8,424 nt of DNA from Methyloradius sp035460505 (GCA_035460505.1 DATHWP010000027.1:1-8424); one strand, 5' to 3'; numbered from the stretch's first letter, positions 1 to 7,138 are shown. Translations and numbers: made by a program. The notes: a model not told the origin generated them from the letters alone.

Positions 1-59
1 GAGGCCGGGAATGAGCCTTGCTTGATGATTGAGTCAACGCACTCTGAAAAGCATCTGCA

Positions 60-584
60 ATGAATTCCTCAATTGAATGGCATGGCATTAATTTAAGATG
101 GGCATATAGCGAGCTCTTGCCTGCCATTTATAACGATATCCATTGCCGTCATAAAGCGTACGATATCCTGCATGATGCCTTATTGAAATTTGCCATTTCG
201 CCGACAGCTATCAACCTGGAAAAACCACATGCCTACCTGCGAGTCATCGCGCAAAACCTGGCAAATGAGGATCGCAGGGTCAATAAAAGACTGATCACAT
301 TTTCATCCAGTGAAGAGTTCAGCCTGCCGGATTTTATCAATGACCCCACCAGAGTGGCACCTTCCCCGGAAGAGCTTGCCTCTATCAAGCAACGGCTTGA
401 GGCATTGCAAAGAGTCATCAATCGACTGCCCCCCAAGTGTCGTGAAGCTTTCTGGCTATATCGTGTTGAGCAAATGGCGCTCAAAGACATCGCTGAAAAA
501 CTATCTATCACAGTCAATATGGTGTCACGCCACATTACCCGCGCCATGCTGGATTTAACAAAACTGCAAGATCAGATCCGCTAA
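60..584 (+). CDS. FecI-like ECF RNA polymerase sigma factor
   Basis: This 174-residue protein has the two-domain layout of an extracytoplasmic-function sigma factor. Region 2 spans about residues 15-80: AYDILHDALLKF sits where the family has its DAxDLVQExF-like stretch, and PHAYLRVIAQNLANEDRR is the typical core-binding and -10-recognition helix. Region 4 spans about 110-165 and contains RLPPKCREAF followed by a helix-turn-helix (about 139-163) for -35 recognition. The length is normal for the FecI group. ATG at 60 is the first possible start, since an in-frame TGA lies at 45-47; no clear Shine-Dalgarno precedes it. A FecR-like gene begins 2 nt after the stop and a TonB receptor gene follows, so it very probably directs transcription of that receptor gene. 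Only 59 nt of upstream DNA is visible and no Fur-box-like sequence was recognised there. The sigma assignment is firm; the target promoter is inferred from context. Confidence 0.93.
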   Translation: MNSSIEWHGINLRWAYSELLPAIYNDIHCRHKAYDILHDALLKFAISPTAINLEKPHAYLRVIAQNLANEDRRVNKRLITFSSSEEFSLPDFINDPTRVAPSPEELASIKQRLEALQRVINRLPPKCREAFWLYRVEQMALKDIAEKLSITVNMVSRHITRAMLDLTKLQDQIR

Positions 585-586
585 CC

Positions 587-1591
587 ATGCCAGCCACCCA
601 TACAGACAAATTGCGTGAATCGGCGATTGCCTGGTTTATTCGCATCCGGGATGCTGAAGCTGATGACGTCATCAGGGGCAAGTTTGAGCAGTGGCTAATG
701 GCTAACCAGGCACACCAGCAAGCCTATGCGGATGTCTCCAAGGTATGGGAAACTTTTGATTCTGCCCAGGACCTTGAAAAGTTGGCGGTTATTGCAGAGC
801 AGAATACTTTCTTCCAAAAGGCAGAACGCACACAACGTATTAAAAAATACGTGGCTGGCGCGATGGTTGCTGCTGTCATTGGTCTTGGCGGATTGCTTGG
901 TTTGCAAACCTGGCAGGCCCAACCCACCTTGCAAATGGTTGCACAGGCTGAAGTCGGCGAAGTGAAATCGCAACGCCTGGATGATGGCACCTTACTCACC
1001 ATGAACACAGGCGCCGAGATTGAGGTCACTTATTACCGTGATCGACGCCTGGTTCACCTCAAACAAGGCGAAGCTATTTTTGAAGTGGCGCGCGATGAAC
1101 AACGTCCATTTATTATTGATAGTGGCAAAGCGCAGATTACGGTATTAGGCACACGCTTTGCCGTGAACCGCTTGAAAAAGCTCGTTCGCGTCAGCGTTGA
1201 TCACGGCACCGTCAAGGTCGAGCAGCATGATGCTGATAACACGATCAATCCGCATTCATTGGTACTGCACGATGGTGAAGTGGCGGAAGTGAAAACCGAT
1301 GGTGGAGCGCCAACGCACAGCAAACGTCATGCCGTTGATGCATTTGCCTTCGAAAAAGGCATGGTGATCTTTGAAGAGGCAGACATGGATGAAATCGCCG
1401 AGACGTTATCCAGATATCGCAAATTGCCATTAGTCGCTGAACAGCCCATCTCCAGCAAAGTGCATATTACTTCGATGCTCAAAGCGGATTCGATTGATAC
1501 CTTCATTAATCAAATGCCTGAGATGGCTCCAGTGCGCATTGTGCAAACAGCGAAAGCTACGGTCATAAAAAGCACTACTGTAAATAAATAA
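587..1591 (+). CDS. FecR-like inner-membrane sigma factor regulator (anti-sigma)
   Basis: This 334-residue protein relays the signal from the outer-membrane receptor to the sigma factor. The N-terminal cytoplasmic part (about 8-60) has the conserved family residues AWFIRI, FEQWL and HQQAY, and would bind the ECF sigma factor. One membrane span lies at about 88-106 (AGAMVAAVIGLGGLLGL). The periplasmic FecR domain (about 118-215) contains the hallmark stretches GEAIFEVARDEQRPF and VLGTRFAV. A C-terminal secretin-like or DUF4974-like segment (about 255-330) should contact the STN domain of the receptor. The length is typical. The ATG is 2 nt downstream of the sigma stop codon, so the two are probably translationally coupled and co-transcribed. 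No strong Shine-Dalgarno is visible. Whether it acts as a pure inhibitor or also as a needed activator, as FecR does in the Fec system, cannot be told from sequence. Confidence 0.93.
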   Translation: MPATHTDKLRESAIAWFIRIRDAEADDVIRGKFEQWLMANQAHQQAYADVSKVWETFDSAQDLEKLAVIAEQNTFFQKAERTQRIKKYVAGAMVAAVIGLGGLLGLQTWQAQPTLQMVAQAEVGEVKSQRLDDGTLLTMNTGAEIEVTYYRDRRLVHLKQGEAIFEVARDEQRPFIIDSGKAQITVLGTRFAVNRLKKLVRVSVDHGTVKVEQHDADNTINPHSLVLHDGEVAEVKTDGGAPTHSKRHAVDAFAFEKGMVIFEEADMDEIAETLSRYRKLPLVAEQPISSKVHITSMLKADSIDTFINQMPEMAPVRIVQTAKATVIKSTTVNK

Positions 1592-1670
1592 TAATATTTA
1601 AAAATCGACATCACAATATTGCCCCCTTAAAGCGTCATTGCACTAACAAGACGAAATTCAGGGATTGGCA
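1592..1670 (+). promoter_or_regulatory. Gap between the fecR-like and receptor genes, with Shine-Dalgarno deciding the receptor start
   Basis: AGGGA at 1660-1664 stands 6 nt before ATG 1671, good spacing for a ribosome binding site. It directly abuts an alternative in-frame TTG at 1665, so the ATG is preferred. In FecI/FecR/FecA systems the sigma-dependent receptor promoter lies in this gap; the 79 nt here are AT-rich at the start and large enough, but no promoter element could be assigned with confidence. No hairpin plus T-run terminator is seen, so read-through from the upstream pair is also possible. Confidence 0.5.
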
Positions 1671-4600
1671 ATGGCAAAGAAGTACACATACAAGCGCAGC
1701 TTTTTAACCTGGGCTGCGATATCCACACTAAGCGCTGGCCATATTAGCCTGCCTTACCTGCATGCCGCCGAACTGAATACCAAGGTCCCTGCAGCGGCTG
1801 AAGGCACCGGGTTTCCGGTTCAAATCAACTTGCCAGCCCAACCTTTAAATCAGTCAATCAGGCAAATAGCCAATCAGACTGGCCTGAGCATTTCATTCGA
1901 TAGTGAATTAACCAAAAACAAAACTGCCCCAGCCGTTAAAGGGTTCTTATCCCCGCAAGATGCATTGAAAAAAATACTTCAAGGTAGTGGCTTGCAATCT
2001 ACTATCAGCGGTGATTCAGCCGTTATCAAGCCTGAGCCAGAACAAAATGCTAAAACTCTAAAATTAGAAGGCGTTGAGGTCCGAGCAAAACGCTTTTACG
2101 AAATGGGACCATTGCCGGGTTTAGGGTTAACCAAAGAAGAAATTCCTGGAAACGTACAAAGTATCTCTGCAAAAGAAATTAAAGAGGCACATGCGTTGAG
2201 CATTACAGATTTGATGAATCGTAAATTGCAATCTGTGACGGTTAACGATTACCAAGGCAACCCTTTTCAAATGGATGTGCAATATCGTGGTTTTACCGCA
2301 GGCCCACAGATTGGTACTCCACAAGGTTTGAGCGTATTTATTGATGGCATCCGCGTGAATGAACCATTCGGTGATGTCGTGAACTGGGACATGCTTCCTA
2401 TGAACGCACTCGCCAGCGTAGATGTATTCCCTGGTTCTAACCCAATCTTTGGACTGAACACTTTGGGAGGTGCTTTCTCTCTTAAAACAAAAGATGGCTT
2501 TAATAATGCGGGTGCTGATGTTGATGTTTTGACCGGTTCATTTGGTCGTAAGCAGCTTCAGGTCGAAGGGGGTTGGAATAACGGGCAGATTGCATTATTT
2601 GGTGCGGGTAATTTCTTTTTAGAAGATGGCTGGCGCCAAAACTCACCAAGTAGAGTGAACCAAGCGTTTGGTAAAGCCAGTTATAGAGGCGATAAACTTG
2701 ACCTGAGCTTAAGCACATTGCTTGTCAAAACTGAATTAACGGGAAATGGATTGCTACCCAGCGAAATGTATGCGCAGAGTCCATCCAGTATTTATACCGC
2801 ACCTGACAAAACCGATAACACGCTTGCTCAGTTTCAATTGGCTGGTGCATTTCAGGCAACCGATACATTTAGTATTACAGGTCAAGTATACCGGAGGAAA
2901 AGTAAGCGTCATCAAGTAGGTGCAGATGTTTTTCGAGGAATAGATGATGATCTATTAGCCCGTCGCATTCCGTCAGCAGCAGAGCAATACACTTGTTTGT
3001 TTAATAGTAGTAACAGCCTAGGATTACCCGACTATGTAGTGATTGATATTGATGTCCCAAATGGAGAAACTCTTTTTGATGCAGGCGGCTTTATTGATTC
3101 GTACTTTAGTACCATGACTATTGATCCAGCTAAATCCACATTGAATGGCACCTTGTCCCCTGAGTTCGAGAAGTATTTTAAAAGTCATTACGAAGTATTT
3201 AGAAACTTTTATGAGACTCAGGTTTATAACCGAGGGGTAGACTTACTTGATGCAGGACTTGTCGAAACTTGGTCCAATGGGGAGCCTTCATATTTTTCTA
3301 ATGCTTTTGATAATCAGGCATTTGTTCCAGCTTTTGGTCCAGGCTCAGGTGACCCACTTATAGCCAGTGATGAAAATTACTTTTATACTCCTGATGGTAT
3401 CAAGCATTATGTGATGTTACTTTCGCCAAGCAATGTGGATAATTGTAACGCTACACAAGATTTGGATCCTGCTGCTCAAAAAGGCGCCTTCTCATACTCT
3501 TCCCCTGGTTCAAATTCAGTTCTGCAAACCGTAGATGGAGCTGGCAGCGGAACTGGAGGCGTCGTGTATGAATTGGATCCGGATACTGGGAAAAAATATT
3601 ACACGCCAACTTCAGTTTTTACCGATAACCAGATAGATCAAATCATCAATGGGGCTTCAGTTCAGCTGAACTGGCATCTGGATCATCATAAAATCATGGT
3701 CGGTGCTTCAATCGATGCTTCTGATGCCTCATATGCTAACAGGCAAAAATTAGGATTGCTTGATGCGCAGCGGAATGCCTATTTGGCACCAGACGATATT
3801 CACCCTATGTTTGCAGGTGCTGATCAATGGATTAGCAATAACGATTTCTCAGGCACACAAAATACCAAGAGCGTTTATTTTAGTGAGAACTGGAGTCCTG
3901 TCGATAACTGGCATTTTAGTTTATCTGGACGGTATAACCAGACGCAAACCAAGAATAAAATTGCATCGCGTCGTGGCATTGGAGCTTATGAAATCGGCGA
4001 TGTAATTTCCTATCCTGATTATTACAATATTTGTACTGATCCTCCTGCTTGTACTAGTGCCCCCACACAATATAGGCTTCCGAGAATCACTAACGCATTA
4101 GATCCAGCTGAAACGGAAAAATTTAGCTACTACTCTTTCAATCCGCAAGTAGGCGTTAGCTGGCAAGCCCGTCCTAATTTAAATATATACGCTAACTGGG
4201 CACAAGGGACTCGGGTGCCAAGTGCCATTGAATTAGGTTGTGCCTTGGATCATAGACCAACAGGTGTATTTTACAGCGATGGCAGAGGTGGCACATTTGA
4301 AGTGCCGAAAAGTGTACTTGAGAATCGTCAATGTACTTTACCAACAACACTATCCGGCGATCCTTATTTGCCACAAATTAAAGCTACTACTTATGAGGTT
4401 GGCGTACGTGGTGCAGTAAGCGAAAACGTCCAATATAACCTGACTGCATATCAGACGGATCTGAAAGACGACATTTATTTCGTGGCTGTAGGTAACGGAC
4501 AAGGGTTTTTTGACACAGTGGGTAAAACCCGACGCCGGGGGGTTGAGGCAGGTTTAAAGGGGAGTTTGGATAGGTTTCACTTTGGCGTAAATTACGGCTT

Positions 4601-5225
4601 GACTGATGCTACCTTTCAGGATGATTTCCTTATGTTCAGTGATGACAATAGTAGTGGTTTCTATATTCCGGGACTTGGAAGCAGCGTTATTAATGTGAAG
4701 CCTGGCGATAAGATGCCTGGCGTCTCAATGCATAACGTCAATGCAAGTTTGAGCTATGACCTGACCGATAGCTGGAATGTGGGATTGAGTATGGTTGCGC
4801 ATTCGGATAGTTTTGTCCGTGGTAATGAAAACAACGAGCATCAGGTTGGGGTGTCACGTATTTTCGACACTTTCCGTTTAGTTGATGATGGAACAGGTAA
4901 CTTCGTTCCTCAAGTTTATACAAGAACATTACAACCAACGACTAATCCAGGAAAAGTGCCTGGCTATGCAACATTCAATTTCCAAACTAGTTACCGTATT
5001 AGTAAAGAGTGGACAGCTACGATGTTAGTTACCAATCTTTTTGATAAGGACTATTTCACGGCTGGCCGGTTAGGGCGTAATCCATTCTCACCAAGTGTTG
5101 CTGGAAACGTTGGCCCTGATGGCTATAACCATAATTCAGATGATTGGCGGAGTACCAACTTTATTTCACCTGCAGCTCCAAGGGGAGTCTGGTTTAGTTT
5201 GAATTGGCGTTTTCAGCCGGATTAG
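1671..5225 (+). CDS. FecA-type TonB-dependent outer-membrane receptor with STN signalling domain, unusually large
   Basis: This 1184-residue receptor (counted from ATG 1671) would import an unknown ligand, probably a metal chelate, with energy from TonB. A signal peptide occupies about residues 1-33, with basic start KKYTYKR, a hydrophobic core, and likely cleavage near HAA. The STN domain (about 48-105) contains LPAQPLNQSIRQIANQTGL and signals to FecR. LEGVEVRA near 132 is a plausible TonB box. The plug (about 145-270) has the family stretches VQYRGF, GLSVFIDGIRVNEPFG and GLNTLGGAFSLKTK. The barrel follows, with PGDKMPG, GYATFNFQTSYR and NLFDKDY near the end, and the chain stops at WFSLNWRFQPD. 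Signalling receptors of this kind usually have about 750-950 residues; the excess is mainly a region at about 419-650. Cysteines at 442/592, 788/794 and 857/888 could form loop disulfides. Two sampled 60-nt lines inside the long loop have 35-37 percent GC, against 47 percent for one line in the fecR-like gene. The ligand cannot be deduced. Confidence 0.93.
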   Translation: MAKKYTYKRSFLTWAAISTLSAGHISLPYLHAAELNTKVPAAAEGTGFPVQINLPAQPLNQSIRQIANQTGLSISFDSELTKNKTAPAVKGFLSPQDALKKILQGSGLQSTISGDSAVIKPEPEQNAKTLKLEGVEVRAKRFYEMGPLPGLGLTKEEIPGNVQSISAKEIKEAHALSITDLMNRKLQSVTVNDYQGNPFQMDVQYRGFTAGPQIGTPQGLSVFIDGIRVNEPFGDVVNWDMLPMNALASVDVFPGSNPIFGLNTLGGAFSLKTKDGFNNAGADVDVLTGSFGRKQLQVEGGWNNGQIALFGAGNFFLEDGWRQNSPSRVNQAFGKASYRGDKLDLSLSTLLVKTELTGNGLLPSEMYAQSPSSIYTAPDKTDNTLAQFQLAGAFQATDTFSITGQVYRRKSKRHQVGADVFRGIDDDLLARRIPSAAEQYTCLFNSSNSLGLPDYVVIDIDVPNGETLFDAGGFIDSYFSTMTIDPAKSTLNGTLSPEFEKYFKSHYEVFRNFYETQVYNRGVDLLDAGLVETWSNGEPSYFSNAFDNQAFVPAFGPGSGDPLIASDENYFYTPDGIKHYVMLLSPSNVDNCNATQDLDPAAQKGAFSYSSPGSNSVLQTVDGAGSGTGGVVYELDPDTGKKYYTPTSVFTDNQIDQIINGASVQLNWHLDHHKIMVGASIDASDASYANRQKLGLLDAQRNAYLAPDDIHPMFAGADQWISNNDFSGTQNTKSVYFSENWSPVDNWHFSLSGRYNQTQTKNKIASRRGIGAYEIGDVISYPDYYNICTDPPACTSAPTQYRLPRITNALDPAETEKFSYYSFNPQVGVSWQARPNLNIYANWAQGTRVPSAIELGCALDHRPTGVFYSDGRGGTFEVPKSVLENRQCTLPTTLSGDPYLPQIKATTYEVGVRGAVSENVQYNLTAYQTDLKDDIYFVAVGNGQGFFDTVGKTRRRGVEAGLKGSLDRFHFGVNYGLTDATFQDDFLMFSDDNSSGFYIPGLGSSVINVKPGDKMPGVSMHNVNASLSYDLTDSWNVGLSMVAHSDSFVRGNENNEHQVGVSRIFDTFRLVDDGTGNFVPQVYTRTLQPTTNPGKVPGYATFNFQTSYRISKEWTATMLVTNLFDKDYFTAGRLGRNPFSPSVAGNVGPDGYNHNSDDWRSTNFISPAAPRGVWFSLNWRFQPD

Positions 5226-5231
5226 TTAGTG

Positions 5232-5276
5232 GGTGGCATTTGTGGACATGTCAAAACCAAATTCCCACAAACCGCC
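5232..5276. repeat. Imperfect hairpin just after the receptor stop codon
   Basis: GGTGG at 5232-5236 can pair with CCGCC at 5272-5276 (one T-G wobble), and TTTGTGG at 5239-5245 pairs perfectly with CCACAAA at 5265-5271. This gives 12 pairs with a 2-nt bulge and a 19-nt loop. It starts 6 nt after the receptor stop codon, where it could protect the mRNA 3' end or help stop transcription. It lacks a following T-run on the + strand, so it is not a standard intrinsic terminator. Confidence 0.45.
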
Positions 5277-5487
5277 TGGAACTTACGAGGGACCGGGAGT
5301 AATAGTATGGTGATACTGACAGCCACAAAGAATGATGGGGTCAGGTCTAGGTATGTAGCAATTATTGTCATATTGGCTCTAATTTTTACATGTGTACTAG
5401 TTCATTTCCTCTGCTGCTTCAAACGCCGGATGGAAACCTTTCCAAGACGATGCAGCGACTGAGTTCGGTCCCCTTGATATGCTTTTT
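5277..5487. other. Gene-poor gap between the receptor and fic genes
   Basis: No convincing gene was found here. A possible open frame from GTG 5229 to 5462 (77 codons) has no good ribosome binding site and no recognisable family, though it would include one hydrophobic stretch. A small perfect hairpin, AGTAT-GGTG-ATACT, lies at 5304-5317. GGGGTCAGGTCT at 5337-5348 resembles a motif I associate with intergenic repeats around REP-associated (Y1/IS200-like) transposase genes, an unverified resemblance. A start-less frame ending in TAG at 5494-5496 reads GWKPFQDDAATEFGPLDM and could be a gene remnant. The stretch looks like decayed or accessory DNA. Confidence 0.35.
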
Positions 5488-5543
5488 AACTCATAGTTGC
5501 TGTCCTCTAACCTCTACCCTTGTTACTTTTCTTTAGCTAAAAG
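5488..5543 (+). repeat. Direct repeat copy A, downstream flank of the fic gene
   Basis: This 56-bp segment matches 6949-7004 without gaps at 47 of 56 positions, in the same orientation. The longest identical run is CTTGTTACTTTTCTT (15 nt). Copy A contains the 10-bp palindrome TTTAGCTAAA at 5533-5542. Similarity stops at or close to the stated ends. The two copies bracket the complete fic gene with its upstream region. The element resembles one arm of a hairpin family (TTACTTTTCTTT...) that I recall as common between betaproteobacterial genes, which is unverified. Confidence 0.75.
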
Positions 5544-5574
5544 TCGGCTCACTCTAAAGGCGAATTCAAATTCT

Positions 5575-6789
5575 TTAATTTGTTATTTCTGCCTCAGGCC
5601 AAAGTCGGGGGAAGAGGAATTGCATACTATGCAACGGCACTCCCATATACACATCACCTCTGGCGCTGTCTGATAACAGTAGCTTGTAATCAAGTAGTGC
5701 TTTTAAAAGTCGATCAGCTGAGCGTTCAGCCATCCCTGTCATTTTTTTGAACTCGCCACGCTCCATAGGGCCAGTAATCGCAATGTAGTGTAATGGGTTG
5801 AGTGCGGCTTTTTTTATACCAGAAATGCCCTTGTTTTCTTCAACAACCAGGAGTGTTTCGAGACGACTTTTAAAGTCAGTAAGGTTTAACATGCCTTCCA
5901 TAAATGTTACCTGGTCTATGCATACATTCAAAAAGTAACGAATCCATTCAACCAAGCCTTGTTCTGTGAGTGCACCGCGGCCATCGTAATCACCGTTTTT
6001 TAGGTTGTCTGCATTATGTAGGCGATCATAGTACTCTTGATGGCTTCTCGCTAAACCGCGCATTGGCGACCAAAGGCCATTCGTTAAGCCCATTGCATGA
6101 AGCAATAGGTGACTGTGTAATCTGGTTACACGCCCATTACCATCGTTAAAAGGGTGTATCCATGCCAATCTATGATGCGCGCAAGCTAAGCCGATAAGGG
6201 CCATATCTCCATCGGGCACACCACTATAGGCTTGAATCCAGCGCTCAATAAAATTAGATAAATAATGTGCGTCAGGCGGCAGATGTATGCCAACTGTTAC
6301 ATTTCGCGTCCGGAATTGCCCTTCATTAACCGGCTCATTGTTGTCAGTCACACGATCAACTTTATCCATATGGCTATAAAGCTGATAGTGAAGATTGGTG
6401 ATTAAATTGGCAGAAAATACTTCGCGCCAGTTTTTACCCGCAATATGCGCTTCACCCCAAGCCTCTGTCAGTAGATGTGCTCTTGCGATGCGTTGTTTCT
6501 GGGCAATATCCTTATTATTGGAGTAATCATTATTTAAGGCAGATTCAATTTCCGCCGGCATTGTATGCTGCCCCTCTATTTTATTGGTGTAGTAAGAGTT
6601 CATTGCTCGCAAAATAATGGAAAGGCTCTTATTGAGACCTGGCATGGGGTTTGCAGTGAGTTTTATGGCTCTTGCACGTAATCCGCTGGCTAGGGATAGC
6701 AACTTCTCTAGTTCCCTTGCTTGAGGCAGCATTGGTTCCATTTGAGCAATATTTGTAGCAGCAGGTGCGCGAATTAATTTAGCGTTCAT
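5575..6789 (-). CDS. Class II Fic family protein (AMP-transferase) with C-terminal winged-helix-like region
   Basis: This 404-residue protein should transfer AMP, or another nucleotide-derived group, from NTP to hydroxyl side chains of a target protein. The catalytic loop is intact at 212-223, HPFNDGNGRVTR, with the catalytic His212 and the anion-binding GNGR. The beta-hairpin flap that positions the target is about 156-167 (EGQFRTRNVTVG). An inhibitory motif of the (S/T)xxxE(G/N) type is present as TNKIEG at 68-73, before the Fic core, which marks class II with an in-built inhibitory helix; Glu72 would block ATP. The N-terminal 80 residues resemble the Fic_N region. The last 80 residues contain a helix-turn-helix-like stretch (about 344-372, ERGEFKKMTGMAERSADRLL), as in Fic proteins with a winged-helix tail. 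No separate antitoxin gene is visible beside it, consistent with self-inhibition. ATG 6789 has no Shine-Dalgarno. The gene converges on the receptor gene and sits between 56-bp direct repeats. The target is unknown. Confidence 0.93.
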   Translation of the reverse strand: MNAKLIRAPAATNIAQMEPMLPQARELEKLLSLASGLRARAIKLTANPMPGLNKSLSIILRAMNSYYTNKIEGQHTMPAEIESALNNDYSNNKDIAQKQRIARAHLLTEAWGEAHIAGKNWREVFSANLITNLHYQLYSHMDKVDRVTDNNEPVNEGQFRTRNVTVGIHLPPDAHYLSNFIERWIQAYSGVPDGDMALIGLACAHHRLAWIHPFNDGNGRVTRLHSHLLLHAMGLTNGLWSPMRGLARSHQEYYDRLHNADNLKNGDYDGRGALTEQGLVEWIRYFLNVCIDQVTFMEGMLNLTDFKSRLETLLVVEENKGISGIKKAALNPLHYIAITGPMERGEFKKMTGMAERSADRLLKALLDYKLLLSDSARGDVYMGVPLHSMQFLFPRLWPEAEITN

Positions 6790-6898
6790 TTGGCGAGTAT
6801 AAAATAAGGTTTATCCTTTGCTATAGTACTATATATTTCAATATGTTATTTAAATTTTAGTCCCAATATGGTTGATGGCTTGGCGAGTATTTTGGCGA
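6790..6898 (-). promoter_or_regulatory. Probable fic control region with TTGGCGA repeats and a 12-bp palindrome
   Basis: TTGGCGAGTAT occurs exactly at 6790-6800, touching the fic start codon, and again at 6880-6890; a shorter TTGGCGA follows at 6892-6898. Between them lies the perfect 12-bp palindrome TATAGTACTATA at 6822-6833, inside AT-rich DNA suitable for a promoter reading towards fic. Chance recurrence of an 11-mer in so short a stretch is unlikely. A possible -35 (TTGGGA on the - strand) lies upstream, but no clean -35/-10 pair was found. The repeats may bind a regulator, possibly Fic through its own helix-turn-helix, which is inference. Confidence 0.4.
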
Positions 6899-6939
6899 TA
6901 ACTTTGGCTGCTGTAATTACAAGTTGAAAGGCTAGTTTT

Positions 6940-6959
6940 CACTTTGGTAACTCAAAGTG
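6940..6959. repeat. Perfect 7-bp inverted repeat overlapping repeat copy B
   Basis: CACTTTG (6940-6946) and CAAAGTG (6953-6959) are perfect complements around a 6-nt loop. The dyad overlaps the left end of direct repeat copy B and has no equivalent at copy A. It is not followed by a T-run on either strand, so a terminator role is not supported. Confidence 0.45.
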
Positions 6960-7004
6960 GCTGTCCCCTAAACTCTATGCTTGTTACTTTTCTTCACTTA
7001 AAAG
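6949..7004 (+). repeat. Direct repeat copy B, upstream flank of the fic gene
   Basis: This is the partner of the segment at 5488-5543: 47 of 56 positions match in the same orientation with no gaps. It carries the shared CTTGTTACTTTTCTT core but has lost the TTTAGCTAAA palindrome seen in copy A. The distance between copy starts is 1461 bp, holding fic and its control region and no other gene. The 84 percent identity implies the pair is not a fresh duplication. Confidence 0.75.
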
Positions 7005-7068
7005 CGTAGAGAGTTTTATCCCTCTCATCACACCAATATTTAATCAAATCCATTAAAGCGACTCTAGC

Positions 7069-7107
7069 TTTCAGCTGAAAATCTGCTTATCCAAAAAATG
7101 GTATGAT
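7069..7107 (+). promoter_or_regulatory. Candidate gloA promoter (extended -10) with upstream palindrome
   Basis: TGGTATGAT at 7099-7107 matches an extended -10 element (TGnTATAAT with one difference), placing a start point around 7113-7115, some 25 nt before the gloA ATG. No good -35 is seen, as expected for an extended -10 promoter. The perfect 12-bp palindrome TTTCAGCTGAAA at 7069-7080 lies where an activator or repressor could sit, about 21 nt before the -10. GGGG at 7128-7131, 7 nt before the ATG, is a weak ribosome binding site. Confidence 0.4.
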
Positions 7108-7138
7108 CAACCTTCATAATAATGAATGGGGTTAATTC

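Noticed and set aside
233..547. Long open frames antisense or out of frame to the sigma, regulator and receptor genes
   Set aside because: They lie wholly within well-supported genes, have no family resemblance and are shadows of the coding bias.
1665..1670. TTG at 1665 as the receptor start
   Set aside because: The AGGGA ribosome binding site directly abuts it with no spacer, while the ATG at 1671 has correct 6-nt spacing and leaves a normal signal peptide.
5229..5462. 77-codon open frame from GTG, with a hydrophobic segment in the second half
   Set aside because: No ribosome binding site, no recognisable family, it overlaps the bulged hairpin and the repeat-like motif, and its composition does not look like a conserved protein. 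It is mentioned within the gap entry only.
6868..6927. 19-codon open frame encoding a hydrophobic peptide (MVDGLASILAITLAAVITS)
   Set aside because: It could be a small toxin or leader peptide, but no Shine-Dalgarno precedes the ATG, and its sequence is partly set by the TTGGCGA repeats. Chance is at least as likely.
7009..7026. GAGAG/CTCTC stem with an 8-nt loop upstream of gloA
   Set aside because: Only five pairs and no T-run follows, so it is too weak to call a terminator or regulatory hairpin.
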